Shown one piece after another: positions 7,973-14,241 of a stretch of 23,018 nucleotides of DNA; the stretch's first letter is position 1, and every line of letters begins with the position of its first letter. Source of the DNA: Peptococcaceae bacterium (GTDB lineage: Bacteria > Bacillota > DSM-521 > Neomoorellales > Neomoorellaceae); the NCBI GenBank assembly GCA_003509545.1, contig DOLC01000045.1:1-23018 (forward strand). The letters are read 5' to 3'. The position numbers and the translations under genes were made by a program. The notes under the pieces are model-generated. The model made no database searches. It had not been told where the DNA came from and saw only the letters and a list, made by a program, of their open reading frames with translations.

Positions 7973-8808
7973 TGGCCCTTTTCACCTTTCGCGAGGCCTG
8001 GCGCAAGAAAGTTGTTATAGTAGTCGGCGTGTTAACCCTGGGCTTTCTAGTCTTGTACGGCACCGGCCTCCACTTCATAGGCGAGAACCTGAACTGGCAG
8101 GCAAACTCCCTAGAGTATATGCAAGGGATACTCGTCTTTGTGCTCGGCGTTTACTTCGCGGGTTTCCTGGTGGCGGGTCTGTCCATCATGTCCGCTGTCG
8201 GCAGTATTTCTGGCGAAATTGAAAACGGCACCATTCCTACCCTGGCTACGAGGCCCCTGTCCCGCAGCTCCCTCCTGTTGGGCAAATTTGCCGGTCAGGC
8301 AGCGGTGTTAGTCACCTATGCAGCCTTCTTTTTCTTAGCCCTGGCCGGTCTGCTATACTGGCAGGTGGGCATGATGATACCCGGCCTTTTGCCCGCCCTG
8401 GGCCTGTTCGTCCTTGAGCCCGTGGTGCTCCTGGCCGTCGCTATGCTGGGCACCACCAGGCTTCCCACCATGGGCAATGGCATCCTGGCCTTTGCCCTCT
8501 ACGCCCTGGCCGTGGTGGGGGGCATGATAGAGCAAATAGGGGCATTGTTGGACTCTACTTCTGCTGTGTACGCTGGAGTGATCACCAGCCTTCTCCTGCC
8601 GACCGACTCCCTATACCGGCGCTTGGTGGCAGAAATAGTAGAGAAGGTTCCCGCCAGCCCCCATATGGGTTTTGTCAACCCGCAACACTTTTTAGGGCCC
8701 TTCGGCAGCCTGTCCACTCCCAGCGATTGGATGATAGTCTACACTGTAGTCTATATAGTCCTCGCCTTGGCCGCCGCTGTTTACCTCTTCAATAGGCGCG
8801 ATATTTGA
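7963..8808 (+). CDS. ABC-2 type transporter permease
   Basis: 281 residues, ATG 7963 inside the end of the ATPase gene. About six hydrophobic segments are visible: residues ~17-35, ~47-75, ~105-130, ~140-165, ~170-190 and ~250-275. The cytoplasmic GEIENGTIPTLATRPLSR followed by LLLGKF is the characteristic ABC-2 permease loop (NosY/ABC2_membrane type: E...GT...LL..P.SR..LLLGK). It forms the membrane channel of the exporter with the preceding ATPase. The last residues (VYLFNRRDI) end in the usual F.RRDI tail. A ribosome-site-like GGGAG at 8811-8815 follows. Confidence 0.9.
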   Translation: MWLMALFTFREAWRKKVVIVVGVLTLGFLVLYGTGLHFIGENLNWQANSLEYMQGILVFVLGVYFAGFLVAGLSIMSAVGSISGEIENGTIPTLATRPLSRSSLLLGKFAGQAAVLVTYAAFFFLALAGLLYWQVGMMIPGLLPALGLFVLEPVVLLAVAMLGTTRLPTMGNGILAFALYALAVVGGMIEQIGALLDSTSAVYAGVITSLLLPTDSLYRRLVAEIVEKVPASPHMGFVNPQHFLGPFGSLSTPSDWMIVYTVVYIVLALAAAVYLFNRRDI

Positions 8809-8819
8809 AAGGGAGAAGC

Positions 8820-8888
8820 TTGAGTACAAAATTCGAGCACCCAAGATGGGTTATAGAAGATCTAATTATAGAAGAAGGGCTAACCTAG
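8820..8888 (+). CDS. Possible 22-residue peptide or gene stub
   Basis: TTG 8820 with GGGAG (8811-8815) just upstream opens 22 codons, MSTKFEHPRWVIEDLIIEEG then LT, ending TAG 8886-8888. It lies 11 nt after the permease. The spacing suggests an operon member, but the size is that of a stub left by deletion. Not recognised. Confidence 0.2.
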   Translation: MSTKFEHPRWVIEDLIIEEGLT

Positions 8889-8941
8889 TCTGGGATACAG
8901 ATTAAAGCACTGCCCGCAGGCCAGGTTGGCGAAGGGTCAAG

Positions 8942-9541
8942 GTGAGAACATACATGGCCAGATCTAATATGGTGAAAAAATTTGCTGTACGCATATTAAC
9001 CTTACTGGTGGCCGGAGCAGTTCTGACAACGGGCATTCTCTACGGCTACATTGAATGGTTCGGCCGCCGGGTTAAACCTCAAGAAGCAGAGGTAATAATT
9101 GTATTGGGCGCGGCTGTATGGCCCGAGGGCCCCAGCCCTGCTCTGTTGGAACGCCTGGCCTTGGCGGAGAGGCTATACCGGGAAGGTTATGCTCCGGCCG
9201 TTATCACCACCGGCGGGGTAGGGAATCTCAATCCCACACCGGAGGGAAGGACGGCAAGGGAGACCCTCATAGCCCGGGGCTTACCAGCAAATTGCATCTA
9301 TGAAGAAACTATTTCCCATAGTACGCGGGAAAACTTAGAAGGCGCGCTTTCTATCATGCAGAGGCATGGATGGAAACGGGCCCTCATCGTGAGCCACGAT
9401 TTCCACCTGTTGCGCGCCATGCGAGAGGCTAGAAAGCTGGGCATGGAAGTTTCGGGGGCCGGGGTTCACAGAACGGCCCTGGTAAGGCCTCCATTAGTCT
9501 TAAGGGAAGTGGTGGCGAACCTGGTGAGCTGGGTGAGGTAG
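8942..9541 (+). CDS. YdcF/SanA-family (DUF218) membrane protein
   Basis: 199 residues. GTG 8942 has GAAGGG 5 nt upstream; ATG 8954 with AAGGTGAG before it is an equally good start. An N-terminal membrane anchor (about 13-35) is followed by the DUF218 fold: EVIIVLGAAVWPEGPSPALL (about 50-70), AVITTGGVGN, the conserved E..S..T.EN block (YEETISHSTRENLEGA) and ALIVSHDFHLLRAMREARKLG. The family includes SanA (envelope barrier, vancomycin resistance at high temperature) and YdcF (binds AdoMet). The precise role is not established; an envelope function is the usual inference. Whether it belongs to the exporter operon upstream is unclear because 53-130 nt of broken sequence intervene. Confidence 0.85.
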   Translation: MRTYMARSNMVKKFAVRILTLLVAGAVLTTGILYGYIEWFGRRVKPQEAEVIIVLGAAVWPEGPSPALLERLALAERLYREGYAPAVITTGGVGNLNPTPEGRTARETLIARGLPANCIYEETISHSTRENLEGALSIMQRHGWKRALIVSHDFHLLRAMREARKLGMEVSGAGVHRTALVRPPLVLREVVANLVSWVR

Positions 9542-9957
9542 GCTGCCGGGTTCAACCAAACCTTTAAGCCTTGCCTTCGATTTCCTTCCCTTGCTTGAGG
9601 AGCACTCCCCTTTCTCTTCCTCGCTGTTACTATTACCGCCCGGCCAGCTTCTTTCGGCCGGCCACCGCCGGATGGCTTCCAGTTTCTCCACCGAGGCGCA
9701 GGTGAAACAGGCGTGCCCCCAGTACCGGGCGAAGAAGGGCAGGAGCGCGTTTTAAGGTCTTCTTTCATGCCCTCGACCTGATAGTCCTGCCGGTGGAGAC
9801 CGGGTAATCCCCGTCCCCGGGGCCCGGATGATGGTGAGTAGCTTCTTTACCGCTGAGGTTAATTTATCGGGGTTGTGGTTTATCATGCCGGCATTTTCAC
9901 CGGTGGATTTAACGCCAGCAATATCACGAACGGATTACATATTATGAGAGAAAAGTC
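9542..9957. other. Intergenic, decayed sequence
   Basis: About 415 bp without an intact gene. On the minus strand there is gene-like sequence across two frames (listed separately). No terminator is evident after the YdcF-family gene. Confidence 0.4.
9640..9812 (-). pseudogene. Unidentified frameshifted gene fragment
   Basis: The minus strand reads GLPGLHRQDYQVEGMKEDLK (from about 9812) and then, in another frame, LLPFFARYWGHACFTCASVE followed by KLEAIRRWPAERSWPGG (to about 9640). The two parts join sensibly with one frame change near 9750, and the composition (HACFTCASVEKLEAIRR) looks coding. I do not recognise the family. The paired Cys may bind metal. It could also be chance in GC-rich sequence. 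Confidence 0.25.
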
Positions 9958-9986
9958 TTGACGGTTTTTCGGGGAAGGCCTATACT
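9958..9986 (+). promoter_or_regulatory. Near-consensus sigma-A promoter
   Basis: TTGACG (9958-9963), exactly 17 nt, TATACT (9981-9986): five of six consensus bases in each hexamer. Transcription should start near 9993, directly in front of the CsoR-like palindrome. It points at the CopZ-like remnant and then the DUF2680 gene. Confidence 0.8.
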
Positions 9987-9995
9987 AGTTACAGG

Positions 9996-10012
9996 ATACC
10001 CCCACGGGGTAT
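9996..10012. promoter_or_regulatory. CsoR-like copper operator (ATACCCC-CAC-GGGGTAT)
   Basis: Perfect 7-bp arms around three bases, centred at 10004, about +4 to +20 of the predicted transcript. Palindromes of the form TACCC...GGGTA are the sites of the copper-sensing repressor CsoR, and a CopZ-like sequence lies directly downstream, so copper control is a reasonable inference. No csoR gene is in the window. Confidence 0.6.
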
Positions 10013-10061
10013 GCCCGATAAGGAAGATTGCTTGTGATAACATAAGTTTATGCCGGGCTAA

Positions 10062-10142
10062 TTCACCGAATTAAATGTGGGCATGGGCTGTGAATCCTGC
10101 GAAGGCGAGGTATAAAGGGTGGTAAAGAGCCTCCGGGGTTAG
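10062..10142 (+). pseudogene. CopZ-like heavy-metal-associated (HMA) domain, broken
   Basis: One frame reads FTELNVGMGCESCEGEV, a stop (TAA 10113-10115), then RVVKSLRG and a second stop (TAG 10140-10142). This matches the first half of copper chaperones and HMA domains (L.V.GM.C..C...V...V..L.GV), with both metal-binding Cys (codons 10089-10091 and 10098-10100) kept. It has no start codon with a good ribosome site, an in-frame stop between the metal loop and helix 1, and no second half. It sits under a copper-type promoter, so it was probably copZ. No copper ATPase is nearby in the window. Confidence 0.6.
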
Positions 10143-10253
10143 GGAGCTCGCGCTCACTCTTCTGGGTGGCCGGCGTCGGTGCAGGGTTCATACGTGCGGC
10201 AAACTTTCTTCACAATCAAGTGTTACCGGGATAAACAAAGGAGGTGGTGATTT

Positions 10254-10619
10254 ATGAAAAAGAAATTGGTCGTTGTTATGGCCACTTTGCTCTTGGTAGC
10301 GCTGGCGGTCCCTGCTGCCTTTGCGGCCCTGAACGACCAACAAAGGGAAGAAGTCAATCAGCTCTTCCAACAGATGTTCGAGCTAAAGAAGCAAATTATC
10401 GATAAGTATGTAGAGGGCGGGGAGATTACCCCCGAACAGGGCCGCATAATGAAAGAACACCTGGACTACATGCAACAGTATCATAGGGACTACGGCTTTG
10501 GGATGATGGGTGCCGGTCACTGTGGCGCCGGTTTCTTCGGAAACAGCGGGGGACGACCTGCTCTTTCCGGTTTTAGGTACGGAGGGCATATGATGGGCGC
10601 CTACGGTATGATGTATTAA
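10254..10619 (+). CDS. Secreted DUF2680 (YckD-like) protein
   Basis: 121 residues, ATG 10254 with AAAGGAGGTGGTG upstream, an excellent ribosome site. Residues 1-25 form a Sec signal peptide (MKKKLVVVMATLLLVALAVP, cleavage after AFA). The mature part, LNDQQREEVNQLFQQMFELK then KQIIDKYVEGGEITPEQG, is the DUF2680 helical domain. The tail is rich in Gly, Met, His and Tyr (GMMGAGHCGAGFFG, YGGHMMGAYGMMY), which could bind copper or another soft metal outside the cell. It is the first intact gene behind the copper-type promoter at 9958 and precedes a His- and Cys-rich YHS protein, so metal handling is a fair inference. The DUF2680 function itself is not established. Confidence 0.75.
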   Translation: MKKKLVVVMATLLLVALAVPAAFAALNDQQREEVNQLFQQMFELKKQIIDKYVEGGEITPEQGRIMKEHLDYMQQYHRDYGFGMMGAGHCGAGFFGNSGGRPALSGFRYGGHMMGAYGMMY

Positions 10620-10622
10620 ATA

Positions 10623-10639
10623 CTGGGTACAATACCCAG
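10623..10639. repeat. Inverted repeat CTGGGTA-CAA-TACCCAG
   Basis: Perfect 7-bp arms and a 3-nt centre, beginning 3 nt after the DUF2680 stop codon. Same 7+3+7 design as the CsoR-like palindrome but with arms in the opposite order. As RNA it is a short hairpin; no T-run follows. Confidence 0.5.
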
Positions 10640-10648
10640 GACAAGCAG

Positions 10649-10676
10649 GGCCCTGATCTTTATACAGTTCAGGGTC
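10649..10676 (+). terminator. Weak terminator-like hairpin
   Basis: GGCCCTGA (10649-10656) pairs with TCAGGGTC (10669-10676), one G-T pair, 12-nt loop. Only TTG and scattered T follow, so termination would be weak. Confidence 0.3.
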
Positions 10677-10679
10677 TTG

Positions 10680-10709
10680 CTTCATTAAGAACTATCTTAG
10701 CTCCCAAAC
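10680..10709. repeat. 30-bp direct repeat, copy 1
   Basis: Thirty bases beginning CTTCATTAAGAACTATC and ending CTCCCAAAC are identical to 10746-10775. The two copies are separated by 36 bp. Confidence 0.9.
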
Positions 10710-10728
10710 GCGGGGTATTTTACCCCGC
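10710..10728. repeat. Inverted repeat GCGGGGTA-TTT-TACCCCGC
   Basis: Perfect 8-bp arms around three T, filling the first half of the spacer between the 30-bp repeats. A second small hairpin (GGGGC-CTC-GCCCC) fills the other half, at about 10734-10746. Confidence 0.7.
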
Positions 10729-10745
10729 CAGCCGGGGCCTCGCCC

Positions 10746-10775
10746 CTTCATTAAGAACTATCTTAGCTCCCAAAC
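10746..10775. repeat. 30-bp direct repeat, copy 2
   Basis: Exact copy of 10680-10709, period 66 bp. The next gene's ribosome site is about 43 bp downstream. Confidence 0.9.
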
Positions 10776-10832
10776 CCCTGAAGGCTATAAAAGGAGGCCG
10801 CACTAGTTTCCTTCCCGAAGGAGAAGAGAGCC

Positions 10833-11180
10833 TTGGAATTCCTGACAGCATATTTACCTTATCTCATCTTAGGGGGCTTAATGTTTTTCATGATGCGTTA
10901 TGGGGATGGGTGTTGCGGAGGTCACCGGCACAGGCAGCATAATCCCGGTAAACGTATGGAGCATGGCGAAGACGGTGATGGTCACCCCCGAGCAGACCAC
11001 CCAATGAGGGAACAAAAAAGCAGAATGTCTACCGGCCAGGCCCGGGACCCTGTCTGTGGAATGATGGTAAACAAGGAAGAGGCTGTTTACAGGATTTACG
11101 GCGGACAAGAGTGTTACTTTTGCAGTGAGGATTGCGCGCGTATCTTTGAAGCCCGGCGTGAGCGCAGGGCCAACTTATGA
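10833..11180 (+). CDS. YHS-domain membrane protein, His-rich
   Basis: 115 residues from TTG 10833; AAGGAG (10818-10823) is 9 nt upstream. One membrane segment (about 5-21, LTAYLPYLILGGLMFFM) is followed by a Cys pair (CCGG, 27-30) and a His-rich stretch (HRHRQHNPGKRMEHGEDGDG, 31-50). The C-terminal half is a YHS domain: DPVCGMMV (72-79), YGGQECYFCSEDCARIFEA (89-107), with Cys at 75, 94, 97 and 101. YHS domains are found in copper ATPases and metal chaperones and are thought to bind metal. Placement after the DUF2680 gene and the CsoR-like promoter suggests copper handling at the membrane. It ends just before a strong terminator at 11213. Confidence 0.85.
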   Translation: MEFLTAYLPYLILGGLMFFMMRYGDGCCGGHRHRQHNPGKRMEHGEDGDGHPRADHPMREQKSRMSTGQARDPVCGMMVNKEEAVYRIYGGQECYFCSEDCARIFEARRERRANL

Positions 11181-11212
11181 GGGCAAGTAGACTCACTTAA
11201 CTTTATTAAATA

Positions 11213-11275
11213 GGTCACAGCTCTTCTTTTGGTAATCCCGGCTTCTTCAAACCTGAGAAGAGATGTGGCCTTTTT
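11213..11275 (+). terminator. Rho-independent terminator after the YHS gene
   Basis: GGTCACAGCTCTTC (11213-11226) pairs with GAAGAGATGTGGCC (11257-11270) over about 13 bp with one mismatch, followed by TTTTT. Confidence 0.8.
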
Positions 11276-11494
11276 AATTGAGGGTGTGGCCAATAACTCA
11301 AAGGCTGTCCCTCAGCCGGGCAGGTCTAAGGCTTAAACCCTTTCCTAGGTCTGGCATTCCTCGATTAAGCCTTGATTCGCTGTAGATGAGGGAGTTCCTC
11401 GCCCACGAGGGCCAGTTTTCTATGACTGCACCTTCATAGAGGAAAGTCTCGCCACTGAACCTACCCTTCTGAAACTCCCCATATATCGGCCGCC
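11276..11494. other. Intergenic, no gene seen
   Basis: About 220 bp without coding signal. It has a 9-bp inverted repeat, AAGGCTTAA and TTAAGCCTT, about 26 nt apart (around 11330-11374). It leads into an xdhC-like fragment. Confidence 0.4.
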
Positions 11495-11560
11495 GATATC
11501 CAAGAGGAAGCCGTCCAGTGCGGCTTCTGTACTCCCGTTTATATTCTTACGGCCACGCCG
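11495..11560 (+). pseudogene. Fragment of an xdhC-like 2Fe-2S subunit gene
   Basis: The frame reads DIQEEAVQCGFCTPVYILTA then TPSLL. This matches FIEEGAVQCGFCTPGYVLTA of the intact XdhC at the right of the window (codons about 22477-22536); the DNA is near-identical for about 60 bp, including GCCGTCCAGTGCGG and TTCTTACGGCCACG. It carries two of the Cys for the second 2Fe-2S cluster. Nothing else of the gene is readable on either side. It lies about 190 bp in front of the serine recombinase region and is either the end of a lost homologous operon or a piece moved from the xdh locus. Confidence 0.8.
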
Positions 11561-11746
11561 AGTTTGCTCCCCAAAAGAACAAAACAGGACGTCGAGCCGT
11601 CGTCTTAGCTGCGGATTTCCAGACAATGAATTCGGCATCAACCCCCTAGAGTTCCTGCAGGGGAACCGCGAAGGTCTTAGATTGGACTCCTTTTCCGGTG
11701 GTAGGACAATCCGAGGTCTTCGTACAATGTACCGGGGGGAAGTGAG
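11561..11746. other. Intergenic, upstream of the recombinase operon
   Basis: No gene seen. The GTTCC...GGAAC inverted repeat around 11650-11668 is the only structure noticed. The promoter for the following small gene should be here, but I cannot pick out a convincing one. Confidence 0.3.
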
Positions 11747-11926
11747 ATGGCGGCGGCAGGAAGAGTGGGCAGCAAGGGTCCGGCGGGAAGCTATATAATT
11801 AAGGTAATATATACGGGCTCAAGGGAAGAGGGTGAAAGGGCCCTGAAAGAGGCCAGGCGTCACGCCTTCCAGAGACTTTGCGCCGCAGGCGGGAAGGGAA
11901 AGGTGGAAGCCGGATGCTGGCCGTAA
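11747..11926 (+). CDS. Small protein upstream of and overlapping the serine recombinase
   Basis: 59 residues from ATG 11747 (GGGGGGAAGTGAG upstream) to TAA 11924-11926. The stop lies 10 nt inside the recombinase gene (ATG 11914), so the two should be translationally coupled. After a basic start the core reads SYIIKVIYTGSREEGERALK then EARRHAFQRLCAAGGKGKVE: a beta strand followed by an Arg/Glu-rich helix. I do not recognise the family. It could be a recombination-directionality or regulatory partner, judged only by its coupling to the recombinase. Confidence 0.5.
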   Translation: MAAAGRVGSKGPAGSYIIKVIYTGSREEGERALKEARRHAFQRLCAAGGKGKVEAGCWP

Positions 11927-13419
11927 TATACTTGCGCGTTTCCACCGACGATCAGGCCCGGCACGGATACAGCCTTGAAGCCCAAGAGGAGGCCTGTCGA
12001 AAGAAGGCACGCGAGCTGGGGGCCGACCGGATGGAAGTATACCGGGATGAAGGCTACACAGGAGAAATTCTGGAGCGCCCAGGCCTCCAGGCCGCCCTGG
12101 CCGCAGCAAAGAGCGCGGCCTTCTTTATTGTTTATGATCCCGACCGGCTGTCCAGGCGCCTGGCCCACCAGCTCCTCCTGGTGGAGGCCATAGAAAAGGC
12201 CGGCTGTCGGTTGGAGTTTGTAACGCTGGACTGGCAGGCCAACCCGGAGGGGAGGCTTTTTTACTCTTTACGCGGCGCCATCGCCGAATACGAAAAGGAG
12301 AAGTTCAAACTGCGCAGCCAGTTCGGACGCCTGGCCAAAGCTAAACAGGGTTATCTACCTTTCGACCCCAGGACCTACGGGTACCGGTACGTTGAGGGAA
12401 AATACGAGGTCGACGAGGCTAAGTCGGCCGTGTATCGCCGTATGGCCGATATGGCCCTGTCGGGGAAATCCTGCAGCGAGATAGCCGCAGCCCTGAACGC
12501 CGAGGGGATACCCGGGCCCAGAGGGTCGAGATGGTACCGGCAGACGGTAAGAAGGATACTGAAAAACCCCGCCTACAAGGGCACCCTGTACGTCCACCGG
12601 TACGACACCGAAGGGCATAAGGCCGCAAGGCAGCGGGGAAGCAGCGCAAGCCCCAGAATCCGCCCCCGGGAAGATTGGATAGCCGTACCCGTACCCCCGT
12701 TAATCGACCCCGCAGAATGGGAAATCCTCCAGCAGGCCATAGCTTCCCGGAAGCGCGGCCGCCAGGGGGAGAAAATCCATTACTACCCTTTAAGCGGCCT
12801 CGTCTACTGCGGTCTTTGCGGCGGGAGCATGTGCGGCGGCTACGGCAGGAGCCGGAAGGGGAACATCTTTAGATATTACATTTGCACCCGGGCATGGGCG
12901 TCCGTGCGGGCAGACAGGCAAAGGACGGTGTCCTGCCCGGGCAACAGGCACCGGGCTGACAAGGTGGAAGAGGCGGTTTGGGGCAAAGTGAGGGAATGGC
13001 TTTATGACCCCGAAGGCCTGGTGCGCGACGTCCTGGATATCTCCGCAGCCGAACGGATTTCCGAGGAAGCCGGAAGGGTGAAAAAGCGCCTGGAACAGGC
13101 CGAACGGGAAAGGGAGCGGGTTTTGGAGGTATATAAGCGCGGCCTTATAACCCTGGAATTGTTCGAGCGGGAAGTGAAGGAGTTGGAAGTAGAAAAGAAG
13201 GTTTTGGAAGCCAGGCTGAGGGAACTGGAAGAAACGGTTAATTCCAGCCTAGAAGTGCCTTATGGCGCGGGCACCTTGCCTGAGGTGGCCCGGGAAGTCG
13301 TGGAAAGGTTGGACGACCTACCCTGGGAGGACAGGGAAAAGCCTATAAGGCTTTTGATACGGAAGGTCATCCTCTTAAGCGGCGAAATGGTGCTGGAGGC
13401 CAGGGCACCTCAACCCTAA
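11914..13419 (+). CDS. Large serine recombinase (site-specific integrase), intact
   Basis: 501 residues from ATG 11914, with AGGTGG about 7 nt upstream; a TTG 12 codons earlier is less likely. The N-terminal resolvase domain (about 1-145) has the catalytic Ser10 in YLRVSTDDQARHGYSLEAQ, DEGYTGEILERPGLQ and DPDRLSRRLAHQL. The recombinase domain (about 150-260) contains GYRYVEGKY, SCSEIAAALNAEGIPGPRG and WYRQTVRRILKNPAYKGTLY. A zinc ribbon follows (YCGLCGGSMCGG ... YYICTR ... SCPGNRH), then a long coiled coil (EAGRVKKRLEQAERERERVL onward). Large serine recombinases integrate and excise phages and elements at short att sites without host factors. The gene ends 3 nt before a 14-bp sequence that recurs at the break in feoB. 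A paralogue lies at 14899. Confidence 0.93.
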   Translation: MLAVIYLRVSTDDQARHGYSLEAQEEACRKKARELGADRMEVYRDEGYTGEILERPGLQAALAAAKSAAFFIVYDPDRLSRRLAHQLLLVEAIEKAGCRLEFVTLDWQANPEGRLFYSLRGAIAEYEKEKFKLRSQFGRLAKAKQGYLPFDPRTYGYRYVEGKYEVDEAKSAVYRRMADMALSGKSCSEIAAALNAEGIPGPRGSRWYRQTVRRILKNPAYKGTLYVHRYDTEGHKAARQRGSSASPRIRPREDWIAVPVPPLIDPAEWEILQQAIASRKRGRQGEKIHYYPLSGLVYCGLCGGSMCGGYGRSRKGNIFRYYICTRAWASVRADRQRTVSCPGNRHRADKVEEAVWGKVREWLYDPEGLVRDVLDISAAERISEEAGRVKKRLEQAERERERVLEVYKRGLITLELFEREVKELEVEKKVLEARLRELEETVNSSLEVPYGAGTLPEVAREVVERLDDLPWEDREKPIRLLIRKVILLSGEMVLEARAPQP

Positions 13420-13422
13420 AAC

Positions 13423-13436
13423 AATGCTCACGAACG
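13423..13436. repeat. Candidate att core, copy 1 (AATGCTCACGAACG)
   Basis: Identical to 18123-13 more bases at the feoB break. It starts 3 nt after the intact recombinase's stop. Read as codons it gives MLTN, then A-S-I-P, like the FeoB motif MLTNVFVP at copy 2, so the bases to its right may be a trace of feoB. Integrase genes normally sit next to an att site. Confidence 0.5.
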
Positions 13437-13598
13437 CCAGCATTCCGAAACTGCAACCTAGACCAAAAACAACACTTCCTGGCTTCATAGCTGACGCTAG
13501 GGGTGCTAAAAGCCGGGGGCTGATATGTATAACAGTCAATGCTACATAGACACTGTAGCCACCGTGCAGTAAAATATGGATAAGGGAGGGAAAAAGGG
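13437..13598. other. Intergenic after the recombinase
   Basis: About 160 bp with no gene. Its first codons may be a degenerate piece of feoB (MLTNASIP); the rest is not recognised. GGGAGGG (13583-13590) serves the next gene. Confidence 0.35.
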
Positions 13599-13985
13599 GT
13601 GGGTGTCGTGCCGGAGGAAGTAAGGAATGAATTAGAACGTAGTACGAAGGAAATAGCGGCTGGAAGCGAAGAAAAGACTATAGACTTTGGTGCCTACCTT
13701 CTGGCGGAAAGGATTAACGATTTAAAGGTTGACCTACAGCGGCAGTTGACGGAAGTAAAGCAAGATATAGGGAATTTGCGACAGGAAATGAGGCAGGAAA
13801 TTAGCCGTCTAGATAGCAAAATAGAGAGCAAAATTGATGGCCTGCGGCAGGAAACAAGAGAATACATAAGGCATCTAGACAGTAAACTTGCGAACACCTG
13901 GTGGATGGCGGTGAGCACGTTTCTTGCAGTGCTACTCAGCGCCGCAGGGATCATATGGTCCATATACAATACCTCTGGAAGGTAG
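13599..13985 (+). CDS. Coiled-coil protein with C-terminal membrane anchor
   Basis: 128 residues from GTG 13599 (GGGAGGG about 8 nt upstream); GTG 13608 is an alternative. The middle (about 38-98) is a heptad-rich coiled coil with repeating QEMRQEISRLDSKIESKIDG and QETREYIRHLDSKL units, and the end is one membrane helix (WMAVSTFLAVLLSAAGIIWS) with a short tail. The build resembles XhlA-like or DUF1640-like tail-anchored proteins, but I cannot assign a family. It has its own terminator and lies between the recombinase and the pilin genes. Confidence 0.6.
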   Translation: MGVVPEEVRNELERSTKEIAAGSEEKTIDFGAYLLAERINDLKVDLQRQLTEVKQDIGNLRQEMRQEISRLDSKIESKIDGLRQETREYIRHLDSKLANTWWMAVSTFLAVLLSAAGIIWSIYNTSGR

Positions 13986-13996
13986 TTAAACAAGAG

Positions 13997-14020
13997 TCCG
14001 GTTTCAGGCCGGATTTTTTT
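13997..14020 (+). terminator. Rho-independent terminator
   Basis: TCCGG (13997-14001) and CCGGA (14009-14013) form the stem, followed by seven T. Ends the coiled-coil gene. Confidence 0.7.
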
Positions 14021-14178
14021 ATCCATTCTGTTTGCTATGCTTTTGCTCTTTGCCCGGGTACTACCGGCTCGCGAAGAGATGAAGTATCGCTTCTGGCCAA
14101 GGACACTATTTTTAGCGAGTTTGCATGGGTAGAACTATCAGGCATTTTACCAGAAAAAGACATAGCCTAAAAACAATG
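14021..14178 (+). other. Short region between two terminators, possible gene remnant
   Basis: A frame ending at TAA 14168-14170 reads RRDEVSLLAKDTIFSEFAWV then ELSGILPEKDIA and is followed at once by a terminator, as a real gene end would be. The upstream part is not coding-like. Possibly the tail of a lost gene; not recognised. Confidence 0.3.
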
Positions 14179-14202
14179 GCGGGTCATACCCGCGCTTTTT
14201 TT
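14179..14202 (+). terminator. Rho-independent terminator
   Basis: GCGGGT (14179-14184), CAT loop, ACCCGC (14188-14193), then GC and seven T. Isolates the pilin genes from what lies upstream. Confidence 0.8.
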
Positions 14203-14241
14203 ATTTTAGGGCGTGCCAGGAAGGGAGGTAGGTGGTGAAAC

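Noticed and set aside
10680..10775. CRISPR mini-array (30-bp repeat, 36-bp spacer)
   Set aside because: Geometry fits, but there are only two repeats, the spacer is almost wholly two palindromes, the repeat lacks the usual GAAAC/GAAAG end and no cas gene is present. Kept as a plain repeat pair.
13901..14170. 89-residue gene overlapping the coiled-coil gene
   Set aside because: It runs through the end of the coiled-coil gene and a terminator; only its last ~40 codons look possible, noted as a remnant.
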